Shown here: positions 8,981 to 16,793 of the stretch, piece by piece
How the letters are laid out: the number at the start of each line of letters is the position of its first letter
How positions within the stretch are numbered: position 1 is the first letter of the stretch
DNA from: an uncultured Archangium sp.
Lineage (GTDB): Bacteria; Myxococcota; Myxococcia; Myxococcales; Myxococcaceae
DNA length: 44,812 bases
Direction: 5' to 3'
NCBI GenBank assembly: GCA_903905455.1
Contig: CAIVGN010000009.1
Span: 1-44,812, forward strand
Made by a program: the position numbers and the translations under genes
Notes under the pieces: model-generated
Databases searched by the model: none
What the model was told of the DNA's origin: nothing
The model's input: the letters and a program-made list of their open reading frames with translations, nothing else

Positions 8981-9025
8981 AACCGGGGGCGCACAGCACG
9001 CCTCGTTCGTCCCGGAGCCCCCACG

Positions 9026-10465
9026 ATGAAGCAGTCCCTCCTCGTCCCCCTCGCGTTGGCCGGCGCCCTCGGTGGGCTCGTCGCCTGCGGCCCCTCTGTC
9101 CTCGAGGCCCCCGCGGCGGCGGCGCAGACCGACGCGATCATCGGCGGCACCCTGGCCCTGGGCGACCCGGCGGTGGTGTCCCTGGCGGTGCGCTACGGCG
9201 GCTCCTACGAGTCGCTGTGCACCGGCACCCTCATCGGGCCCAAGACCGTGCTCACCGCGGCGCACTGCATCTACGCCTACGGGCAGAACACTCCGTACTA
9301 CGTGGTGTTCGGAACCGACTCGAGCGCGCCCACCAGGGCCGTGGCCGTCGCCCAGCAGTACAAGAACCCCAGCTACAACCAGAGCTCCTACGACTTCGGG
9401 CTGCTGCGCCTGGCGACGGCGGTGACCGACGTGACGCCCATCGCGATCAACGAGACGCCGCTCAACACCGGCCACATCGGCACCCCCATTCGGCACGTCG
9501 GCTACGGCTTGACGGTGGCCAACAGCCAGCTCTCGGGCACCAAGCGCGAGGTCACCTACGATCTGCGCCAGGTGACGGCCTACACCATCGAGTCCGGCGC
9601 CGCGGGCAAGCAGACCTGCCAGGGCGACTCGGGCGGGCCGGGCTTCATGGTGATGCCGGGCACCACGCAGGAGAAGGTGGTCGGCGTGGTGAGCTACGGC
9701 GACGCCGACTGCGCCATCGAGGGCTTCGACGGCCGCGTCGACGTGGGCGCCCCGTGGATCCGCCAGACCATGGGCGGCTGGGAACAGCCGACCTGCGCGG
9801 CCGACGGCCAGTGCGTGCCCGGCTGCACGCCCATCGACCCCGACTGCGCGTGCAAGGCCGACGGCGTATGCGGCGCCGACTGCAGCGACCCCTCGAAGGA
9901 CGTGGACTGCCCCGCCGACTGCAGCGCCAACGGCATCTGCGCGCAGCAGGCCTGCGGCCGCCCCGACGTCGACTGCGTGCCGGCCGGCGACCTGTGCAGC
10001 GCGGCGGTGCAGTGCCAGTCGCGCCTGTGCGTCAGCGACGACCAGAACCCCACCACCTACTGCACCCAGGCGTGCCGCGCGCAGACCGACTGCCCCTCGA
10101 GCATGGAGTGCGCCTCCGGCTCGTGCCGCATCAAGCAGCGCCCGGTGCGCCAGCTCTTCGATGCCTGCGCAGCGTCGACCGACTACTGCGCCCAGAGCAT
10201 CTGCACCGGCCCCACCGGCGGCTTCTCGCGCTGCGTGAAGGGCTGCCTGGTGACCGCCGACTGTGCCTCGGGCTCGGTGTGCGAGGCGGGCTCCGATTCG
10301 CAGCGCTTCTGCCGCCCCGCCGAGCTGCGCTTCACCAACGTCACGCTCCCCGCGGTGTCGACCATCGCCGGCGAGCCGGCCACCGGCTGCACCGCCTCGG
10401 GTGGCGCGCTGGGCCTGTGGCTCGGGCTCGCGCTGCTGCGTCGGCGCCGCGCGAAGTCGAACTGA
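9026..10465 (+). CDS. Secreted trypsin-like serine protease, lipoprotein with MYXO-CTERM-like tail
   Basis: Protein of 479 residues. A lipoprotein signal peptide ends LVAC21. A propeptide ends at IIGG (38-41), the normal activation cleavage site. The S1 triad is complete: His80 (LTAAHC), Asp123 (YDFGLL) and Ser202 (CQGDSGGP). Residues about 260-445 are Cys-rich modules (CVPGCTPIDPDCACKADGVC type). The C-terminus has TGC, a hydrophobic stretch and RRRR, as in MYXO-CTERM sorting tails. It should be an active surface protease. Having both a lipobox and a C-terminal sorting tail is odd. It is preceded by a sigma-54 promoter and followed after 1 bp by a paralogue. Confidence 0.9.
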   Translation: MKQSLLVPLALAGALGGLVACGPSVLEAPAAAAQTDAIIGGTLALGDPAVVSLAVRYGGSYESLCTGTLIGPKTVLTAAHCIYAYGQNTPYYVVFGTDSSAPTRAVAVAQQYKNPSYNQSSYDFGLLRLATAVTDVTPIAINETPLNTGHIGTPIRHVGYGLTVANSQLSGTKREVTYDLRQVTAYTIESGAAGKQTCQGDSGGPGFMVMPGTTQEKVVGVVSYGDADCAIEGFDGRVDVGAPWIRQTMGGWEQPTCAADGQCVPGCTPIDPDCACKADGVCGADCSDPSKDVDCPADCSANGICAQQACGRPDVDCVPAGDLCSAAVQCQSRLCVSDDQNPTTYCTQACRAQTDCPSSMECASGSCRIKQRPVRQLFDACAASTDYCAQSICTGPTGGFSRCVKGCLVTADCASGSVCEAGSDSQRFCRPAELRFTNVTLPAVSTIAGEPATGCTASGGALGLWLGLALLRRRRAKSN

Positions 10466-10466
10466 A

Positions 10467-11774
10467 GTGAGGCCTGTTTCGCGCCCCCTGCGCACCCTGG
10501 GCCCACCCCTGCTGCTGGGCCTGCTCGCCGCCTGCGGCCCGGTCGCGGTCGAGCCGGGGCGCGCGCGCTCGGCCATCGTCGGGGGCACGGCCATCACCTC
10601 CGACCCCAACGTGTACCTGCTGATGATCCGCGGGGACAACGGCCAGGGCTCCACGTGCACCGCGACGTTGATCGCCCCCCGCACGTTGATCACCGCCGCC
10701 CACTGCGTCGATCCCAACATCCTCGGGGCGGGCGCGGTGACCCTCGTCGCCAGCAACGTGCCTGACGAGGGCCAGGTCAAGTACGGCCTCAACACCGTCA
10801 AGGTGAAGGAGACGCGCATCCTCCCCGGGTGGACGCCGGCGATCAGCCTCGACAACGATCTCGCGCTGGCGCTCCTCGAGAGCCCGCAAGACGTGACCCC
10901 CAAGCCGTGGAACTCGAGCTCGCTGGCCGGCCGCGGCGGGGCGCCGGTGCGCGTGCTGGGCTACGGCACCACGGGCAGCAACGGCCTGGGCGCGGGGCTG
11001 CGGCGCGAGGTGGCCCTCACGGTGCGCCAGCTCTCGCCGGAGCTGCTCTACCTGGGCAACGGCGTCGACAAGGGCATCTGCCACGGAGACTCGGGCGGCC
11101 CGACCTTCCTCACCTTCGAAGACGGCGTGGAGCGCCTCGTGGGCGTGCACAGCTTCACCGTCACCGAAGACTGCCTGGACGGCGCCGACACCCGCGTCGA
11201 CGCCTACGCCTCGTTCGTCCAGCAGTGGCTGGCCGACCACGAAGACGCGTGCGCGGCCAACGACGTGTGCGCGGTGGGGAGCTGCGCCTCACCCGACCCC
11301 GACTGCGTCCCGCTCGGCGGCGCCTGCAACAACGTCTTCCAGTGCCTGGGCCGGCAGTGCGTCAGCGACGTGCAGCACCCCCAGCCGTACTGCTCGAAGA
11401 CCTGCGTCACCGACCCCGACTGCGGCGCGGGCTTCACCTGCGACCCGGCCGACCACGTGTGCCAGCGCGTGCAGCTGCCGCTGGTGCGCCCCCTCGAGCC
11501 CTGCATTCCCGGCGCGACCTTCTGCGAGAGCGGCACGGTGTGCACCGGGCCCGCCGAGGGGAACACCCGCTGCAACCGCCCCTGCGCGCAGACCAGCGAC
11601 TGCCCGAACCCCGAGCGGTGCCAGCCCGGCTTCGACGGCATGAAGATCTGCACCGCGCCCCCGGCCATCGTGATCGCCGCGGCGACGCTCGCGGCGCCCG
11701 CGGCCCCGGGGTGTTCGACGGGCCTGGGCCTCGCGCCGTTCCTCCTGATCGCCATCGTCCTGCGGCGGCGCTGA
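10467..11774 (+). CDS. Secreted trypsin-like serine protease paralogue
   Basis: Protein of 435 residues with the same build as the gene before it: lipobox LLAAC23, activation site IVGG, S1 triad His79 (ITAAHC), Asp131 (NDLALALL) and Ser209 (CHGDSGGP), then Cys-rich modules (CNNVFQCLGRQC, CVTDPDCGAGFTC) and a C-terminal GCS, hydrophobic stretch and RRR tail of MYXO-CTERM type. The GTG start at 10467 begins 1 bp after the TGA of the upstream gene, so the two are co-transcribed. Tandem duplication followed by divergence is likely because module order is shared but sequence identity is moderate. Substrates unknown. Confidence 0.88.
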   Translation: MRPVSRPLRTLGPPLLLGLLAACGPVAVEPGRARSAIVGGTAITSDPNVYLLMIRGDNGQGSTCTATLIAPRTLITAAHCVDPNILGAGAVTLVASNVPDEGQVKYGLNTVKVKETRILPGWTPAISLDNDLALALLESPQDVTPKPWNSSSLAGRGGAPVRVLGYGTTGSNGLGAGLRREVALTVRQLSPELLYLGNGVDKGICHGDSGGPTFLTFEDGVERLVGVHSFTVTEDCLDGADTRVDAYASFVQQWLADHEDACAANDVCAVGSCASPDPDCVPLGGACNNVFQCLGRQCVSDVQHPQPYCSKTCVTDPDCGAGFTCDPADHVCQRVQLPLVRPLEPCIPGATFCESGTVCTGPAEGNTRCNRPCAQTSDCPNPERCQPGFDGMKICTAPPAIVIAAATLAAPAAPGCSTGLGLAPFLLIAIVLRRR

Positions 11775-11816
11775 AGGCGCTGCGCCGGGCGGCTGGAACT
11801 GTTAGCCCAGAGCGTC

Positions 11817-12968
11817 GTGCGTCCGGGTGAGAACAGGTGGGGATGGCTGGCGCTCGCAGGGAGCGTCGTGGCGCACCTCGCCTTCATCGCCTGGGTCCAT
11901 GACCGCCCGCCCGAGCCCGTCGAGGTCAAGTCGGTCTCCGCGGAATTCGTCTTCGCCGAGCCGACGCCCGCCCCGCCGCCCCCGGAACCGACGCCGCCCG
12001 CCCCGGAGGCCACGCCGCCGAAGCTGCCACCGCGCGCGACGCCCCGGCCCGCGCCGCCCGTCCCGCCCACCACCGCGCCGCAGCCGCCCCCGACGGGAAA
12101 CGCGCCGGTGGTCTCGGACGTGCCGCGGCAGACGGAGCCCGCGCCGCAAAGCGACCTGCCGCGGATCAAGCTCTCGCTCCTGCCCGGCTCGAGCTTCGCG
12201 GTGTCGCTCGACGCGGGCATCGACGATGGCCCCGAGGTGGTCAACGCCGGCGGGCTCCACGCCATCGAGGCCCCGAAGGATCTCGTGGGCACGCTCACCA
12301 AGGAGACCCTCGGCCGGGGGCGCGTCGACCGCGGCCTGGTGCACCCGTATTACTCGCAGCTGGGCAAGGCCCTGCTCAAGAACTGGGACGCCGAGCGCGT
12401 GGCCCAGAGCGGGCTCAAGGGCCTCGCCGAGCAGACCGCGCAGAACTTCAAGCTCTACAACGAGATCTGGGCCGAGCGCGCCCAGGCCTACGGCGCCGGC
12501 GGCAACCCCCTGGGGGACGCCACGCCGACCAGCAACCGCCGCGGGGCGATCAACGACCGCATCCAGGGCATGCCCGGCGTCGATCTCGAGCAACGCAAGG
12601 AGCTGGGCAAGGCGATGCAGGCGCAGTTCAAGGCCACCCGCCGGGCGATCATCCGCGTGGTGCAGGCCCTCGACGGGAAGCTGCTCAAGGTCGAGCTGGT
12701 GCAGCCCTCGCAAGACTCGAAGGTCGATCGCGAGGCCCTCGCCGACGTGCGCAGCGCCGCCGAGAAGCTGCCCCCGCCGCCGGCCGAGGCGCTCGAGAAC
12801 GGCAAGACCTCGCTCTCGTCGCTGTGGAGCTTCGAGCTCATCATCTCCATTTCCCCGCCGGTGCCGACCTTCAGCTTCGAGTTCGACGAAGCCCTGGGTT
12901 TCATCGACGCGCGCTTGCCCCTGGACCGGCGCATCTACAAGAAGGTCCGCCTCGTCTCTGTCGAGTGA
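11817..12968 (+). CDS. TonB-family energy-transducing protein
   Basis: Protein of 383 residues. A single membrane anchor is at about residues 9-26. A Pro-rich spacer spans about 48-112, long enough to cross part of the periplasm. Residues about 275-355 match the TonB C-terminal pattern (RAIIRVVQALDGKLLKVELV, a DREAL helix, LPPPPAEAL, then SLWSFELII). TonB links the ExbBD proton-driven motor to outer-membrane barrels; no exbB/exbD genes are nearby. The middle part (about 150-270) is helical and unusual in size. GTG start at 11817. Only 10 bp separate it from the next gene, and an outer-membrane barrel gene follows at 13503, a possible partner. Confidence 0.78.
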   Translation: MRPGENRWGWLALAGSVVAHLAFIAWVHDRPPEPVEVKSVSAEFVFAEPTPAPPPPEPTPPAPEATPPKLPPRATPRPAPPVPPTTAPQPPPTGNAPVVSDVPRQTEPAPQSDLPRIKLSLLPGSSFAVSLDAGIDDGPEVVNAGGLHAIEAPKDLVGTLTKETLGRGRVDRGLVHPYYSQLGKALLKNWDAERVAQSGLKGLAEQTAQNFKLYNEIWAERAQAYGAGGNPLGDATPTSNRRGAINDRIQGMPGVDLEQRKELGKAMQAQFKATRRAIIRVVQALDGKLLKVELVQPSQDSKVDREALADVRSAAEKLPPPPAEALENGKTSLSSLWSFELIISISPPVPTFSFEFDEALGFIDARLPLDRRIYKKVRLVSVE

Positions 12969-12978
12969 CCCTGAAAAC

Positions 12979-13431
12979 ATGGCTGACAAGCGCCGCTTCG
13001 ATCTCTTCGCTGAACTGCTCCGCACCCAGTTCCCCGCGGCCACCCGCGTGTTCGACGTGGCCGGGGGCATGGGCAAGCTCAACGAGGCCCTCTCGCGGCG
13101 CGGCTGCGAGGTGATCACCTTCGATCGCCGGCACAAGCACCTGCCGGTCACCTTCGCCGAGCGCGAGTTCACCCTCGACGAGCCCTGCGCCTGCGACCTG
13201 GTGGTGGGCATGCACCCCGACGGCGCCACGCGGGTGATCATCGACTACGCCGCGAAGCACCGCGTGCCCTTCGCCATCGTGCCCTGCTGCTCGGACAACT
13301 CGATGCCCTACAAGCCGTGGATGCGCCACCTGGCCGACCTGGCCACCACCCAGGGCCTCGTGGTCCAGGAGGTCGAGCTGCCGATGGAGGGCCGGGCCCG
13401 GGTGATCCTCGGTCACCCTCCCGTTTCTTGA
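12979..13431 (+). CDS. Small class I methyltransferase-like protein
   Basis: Protein of 150 residues. FDVAGGMGKLNEALSRRG near the N-terminus looks like motif I of a Rossmann-fold SAM-dependent methyltransferase, followed by the acidic strand end ITFD. Two further blocks stand out, VVGMHPDGATRVI and FAIVPCC; I recall similar GMHPD...PCC blocks in uncharacterised eukaryotic and bacterial proteins. No target-recognition domain is visible and the protein is short, so the substrate is unknown. The gene sits 10 bp after the TonB-like gene and 71 bp before the HhH-barrel gene. Confidence 0.65.
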   Translation: MADKRRFDLFAELLRTQFPAATRVFDVAGGMGKLNEALSRRGCEVITFDRRHKHLPVTFAEREFTLDEPCACDLVVGMHPDGATRVIIDYAAKHRVPFAIVPCCSDNSMPYKPWMRHLADLATTQGLVVQEVELPMEGRARVILGHPPVS

Positions 13432-13502
13432 GAAAATCCGCGCCGGAAGGCGCCCACTTTGGCGATCCGGTGGGAGGCGGAGACGTGTAGCGTCCTGCCC
13501 TG

Positions 13503-15671
13503 TTGATTCGCGTCGCCGCCCTCGCCCTCGTCGCCTGCCTCGTCGCGTTCCCGGCCCGGGCGGCGATCTACGAAAACACGATCAACGTCGACGACGAAGA
13601 CGACCTCTTCGAGCTCGAGCAACGCGGGGACATCGCCGAGGACACGGCGGACACCCTGCTGGAGCTGATGCGCGAGGGCGTCGACCTCAACGCGGCGGGG
13701 CGCGAGCAGCTCTACGATCTGCCTGGCCTGACCTACGCCGACGTGGACGCGGTGCTCGAGTACCGCAAGGCCAAGGGCCACATCGACGACCCCACCGAGC
13801 TGGTGGGCGCCGGCGCGTTGACCAGCGAGCAGCTGGTGCAGATCGCTCCCTTCATCCGCATCGACGCGGCCCGTCCCCTGCTGCCGGTCAGCGGCAAGAT
13901 CCGCGCGCAGACCCGGGTCACCACCACCGACAACGTGCCCCCGCCGGCCCTGCTGAGCGCGCGCTTGAAGGGGCCGCTGAACCTCTCGGCGGGGTTCATG
14001 ATGTTCACCACCCGGCGCCGCGCGGCCACCCCCACCTACGACGCGCTCAACGACGCGCTGACCAGCAAGGGCTTCACCTACCAGCCACAGCTCACGCGCT
14101 ACTTCGCCCAGTGGAAGCCGGGCAACGCGCGGCTCGTGGTCGGCACCTTCACCATCGGCTTCGGCGAGCACCTCACGCTGGACAACACGCGAAGGGTCAC
14201 GCCCCGCGGGATCTACCTCGTCGACGACTTCCGCCGGGTCAACGTGCTCAGCCAGACCTGCAAGCTCTCGAGCGGCGGGCTGCTCGCCGACCCCAGCTCG
14301 GGCTGCGACCAGGGCGACGGCAAGAACCTGTACATCACCCCCGACTACAAGTGGCGCGAGAGCTTCCGCGGCGTGGCCGGCTCCATCGAAGACCTGCACG
14401 TGGGCAGCGAAGCCACCATGGCCCTGTACGGGTTCCTCTCGTACCAGCAGCGCTCGATCTACCAGTACGAGATCTACGATCGCCGCTTCTGCGATGACCC
14501 GCGCGACGACAACAACGAGTTCTGCAAGGCCCCCGCGGTCTCCCTGCCCGACGGTACCACCCGCCTCGTGTACAGCACCCTGGGCAACGCCTTCGACGAG
14601 CTGACCGGCGGCGGGCACGTCACCTTCAAGCCCAGCTACCGCGTCACCCTGGGCCTCACCGGCTTCGTGGCGATGCCCTTCTTCCGCCAGTCGCCCCTCG
14701 AGCTCGACTTCCAGGAATACAGCCGCTACCCGTCGGGCGGCGCCTTCGGGGCCGTGGGCGTCGACGCGCACACCAGCTACCAGGGCTTCAACTTCTTCCT
14801 CGAGGCCACCCACAACTTCGACGGCCGCGTGGGCACCGGGGGCGCGGGCGGCTACGGCATCGAGCAGCGCACCAGCTACAGCACCAAGAAGCACGACTTC
14901 GAGCTCTCGCTGCGCTTCTACGACCAGGGCTTCGGCACGCCCTACGCGCGGCCCATCGCCGGGCCGGATCTCCTCGAAGGCCAGCGCGCGCGCAACGAGG
15001 CCGGGGCCCGCTTCCGCTGGGTGGGGCACTTCTCGAAGGACTGGGAGGTCGGCTTGCGCGCCAACTTCTGGGTCAACCCCTATGCCATCGAGAACTCCAC
15101 GCCGGCCCTGGTGCCCAACCTCTATGCCCTGGGCCGCGTCGACTTCGTGGGGTGGAGCTTCATCCAACCCGGGGTGTGGTTCGACATGCGCAACAAGAAC
15201 GTGCCCTCGTCCGTGCACGGCACCTGCTCGAGCGAGACCATCATCCTCACCGAGAGCGGCACCCTGGCCTGCGGCGGCGACCTCTACAAGGCCGTGGGGC
15301 GCGTGGAGGTGATGCCCCACGCGCGGCTGCTCAGCGGCACCGTGCAGTTCGCCTACACCTGGAAAGACGACATTCGGTACAAGGACCGGTTCCGCAACGA
15401 CGTGCAGCTGTGGGTCGAGCTGCGCAGCCGGCCGGTCGACTTCCTCCAGCTGCGGCTGCGGACCCGGTACCTGTTTCAAGACGTGTCCGACAACACCTAC
15501 CTCGAGCAGAGCAGCTGGAGCTTCATCGAGGCGGCGTGGGTGGTGGGCGGCTCGCTGCGCCTGGGCCTCCGCTACGATCTCTACGTGTGGCTCGACCAGC
15601 GGTCGTCGACCGCCAACCGCGTCCCCAACCCGGAGCACCGGCTGCAGCTCGACCTGCGCGCCGCGTTCTAA
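13503..15671 (+). CDS. Outer-membrane beta-barrel with N-terminal ComEA-type helix-hairpin-helix
   Basis: Protein of 722 residues. Signal peptide 1-21 (ends PARA). Residues about 58-122 contain VDLNAAGREQLYDLPGLT, AVLEYRKAKGHIDDPTELVG and a third helix, the (HhH)2 pattern of ComEA-type DNA-binding domains. The rest alternates amphipathic strands with many aromatic ends (YRVTLGLTGFVAMPFF, FELSLRFYDQGF, LRLGLRYDLYVWLDQ) and ends in ...LQLDLRAAF, a terminal-Phe barrel signature. DNA capture or transit at the outer membrane is an inference from the fold pair and from the neighbouring nuclease genes. TTG start; no strong Shine-Dalgarno sequence. Six bases separate it from the nuclease gene. Confidence 0.78.
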   Translation: MIRVAALALVACLVAFPARAAIYENTINVDDEDDLFELEQRGDIAEDTADTLLELMREGVDLNAAGREQLYDLPGLTYADVDAVLEYRKAKGHIDDPTELVGAGALTSEQLVQIAPFIRIDAARPLLPVSGKIRAQTRVTTTDNVPPPALLSARLKGPLNLSAGFMMFTTRRRAATPTYDALNDALTSKGFTYQPQLTRYFAQWKPGNARLVVGTFTIGFGEHLTLDNTRRVTPRGIYLVDDFRRVNVLSQTCKLSSGGLLADPSSGCDQGDGKNLYITPDYKWRESFRGVAGSIEDLHVGSEATMALYGFLSYQQRSIYQYEIYDRRFCDDPRDDNNEFCKAPAVSLPDGTTRLVYSTLGNAFDELTGGGHVTFKPSYRVTLGLTGFVAMPFFRQSPLELDFQEYSRYPSGGAFGAVGVDAHTSYQGFNFFLEATHNFDGRVGTGGAGGYGIEQRTSYSTKKHDFELSLRFYDQGFGTPYARPIAGPDLLEGQRARNEAGARFRWVGHFSKDWEVGLRANFWVNPYAIENSTPALVPNLYALGRVDFVGWSFIQPGVWFDMRNKNVPSSVHGTCSSETIILTESGTLACGGDLYKAVGRVEVMPHARLLSGTVQFAYTWKDDIRYKDRFRNDVQLWVELRSRPVDFLQLRLRTRYLFQDVSDNTYLEQSSWSFIEAAWVVGGSLRLGLRYDLYVWLDQRSSTANRVPNPEHRLQLDLRAAF

Positions 15672-15677
15672 AGACCC

Positions 15678-16793
15678 ATGCGCCCACTCCTTTCCCTGTT
15701 GCTGGCGTCGCTGCTGTCGCTCGGGTGCAACACCACCCGCGAGAGCAAGCGCTTCACCCGCGACGAGACCTCGTCGCTGCTCAAGAAGCTCGAGGTGGTC
15801 AGCCTCGAGCTGGGCGAGTTCCCCTTCGAGGGCCCCTCGGCGGTGATCGACGGCGACACGGTGCGGGTGCGCGGGCTGCAGGCCTCGCTGCGCCTGCTGG
15901 GCATCGACACCGAGGAGACCTTCAAGAAGGACTGGGAGCGCGAGGCCTTCGCCGGCGGCTGGGAGCAGTACAAGAAGAAGATGCGCGGCAGCTCCGCCCG
16001 GCCGGTGAAGATGGCCACCCCCGCGGGCGAAGACGCCAAGCACTTCGCCCAGGACTTCTTCGAGGGCGTCACCGCGGTGCGCATCGAGCGCGATCACCCC
16101 GGCGAGATCCGCGACTTCTACGGCCGCTACCTCGCGTACATCTTCGCCAAGAAGAACGGTCAGTGGGTCAACTACAACGTCGAGTGCGTGCGCGCGGGGC
16201 ACAGCCCGTACTTCATGAAGTACGGCCGCAGCCGGCGCTTCCACCGCGAGTTCGTCGAGGCCCAGAAGGACGCGCTCGAGAACAAGCGCGGCATCTGGAA
16301 GCCCGGCGCCATGCACTACGACGACTACGACGAGCGCCTGCGCTGGTGGGGCGAGCGCGAGGCCGCCATCACCCGCTTCGAGCGCGAACAGAACGTGCAC
16401 CCCGAGTCCAACATCGCGCTGACCCGCTGGGACGCCATGCTCAAGCTCGAGCAGCGCCTGGGCCAGGAAGTCACGCTGCTGGGCTCGGTCCAGGAAGTGG
16501 TGCAGCGCGAGAATGGCCCGGCGGTGGTGAAGCTGGCCCGCACCCGCACCCAGAACTTCGACATCGTCTTCTGGGACCGCGACGTGCTCCTCAACACCGG
16601 GCTCCAGTTCAAGCGCGGCGAGTACGTGCAGGTGCGCGGTGTCGTACAGAAATACCGCAACTCGAGGGGGCTCGATTCGTTGCAGATGCAGGTAACGTTG
16701 CCAGGTCAGGTCCTCGCGCCCAGCGAGGAGCTCGAACAGATGTTGTCGACCGACTCCAAGGCCGGGAGCGCCGACAAAGAAGAGGGTGAATGA
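15678..16793 (+). CDS. Staphylococcal-nuclease-like lipoprotein with OB-like tail
   Basis: Protein of 371 residues. Lipobox LSLGC17. The SNase (TNase) domain spans about 52-210 with VIDGDTVRVRG (Asp58, Asp60), LRLLGIDTEET (Arg72, Asp77, Glu80) and DFYGRYLAY (Arg150), the equivalents of the catalytic Arg/Glu/Arg set, so it should be active. It has an unusually long insertion of about 60 residues between the two motifs. Residues about 265-350 (VTLLGSVQEVVQ, FDIVFWDRD, YVQVRGVVQKY) look like an OB-fold nucleic-acid-binding module. A membrane-tethered, extracytoplasmic nuclease is inferred. Its TGA overlaps the next start (ATGA), implying translational coupling. Confidence 0.85.
   Translation: MRPLLSLLLASLLSLGCNTTRESKRFTRDETSSLLKKLEVVSLELGEFPFEGPSAVIDGDTVRVRGLQASLRLLGIDTEETFKKDWEREAFAGGWEQYKKKMRGSSARPVKMATPAGEDAKHFAQDFFEGVTAVRIERDHPGEIRDFYGRYLAYIFAKKNGQWVNYNVECVRAGHSPYFMKYGRSRRFHREFVEAQKDALENKRGIWKPGAMHYDDYDERLRWWGEREAAITRFEREQNVHPESNIALTRWDAMLKLEQRLGQEVTLLGSVQEVVQRENGPAVVKLARTRTQNFDIVFWDRDVLLNTGLQFKRGEYVQVRGVVQKYRNSRGLDSLQMQVTLPGQVLAPSEELEQMLSTDSKAGSADKEEGE

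Noticed and set aside
13440-13453. GCGCC-GGAA-GGCGC hairpin as a terminator after the methyltransferase-like gene
   Set aside because: The stem has only 5 bp and no U-run follows on the plus strand; the T-rich side faces the minus strand, where no gene ends.
13413-16400. A 995-codon open frame on the minus strand
   Set aside because: It is the complement of the HhH-barrel and nuclease genes. The translation is an Ala/Val/Glu/Arg/His mix without family motifs, typical of shadow frames in very GC-rich DNA.
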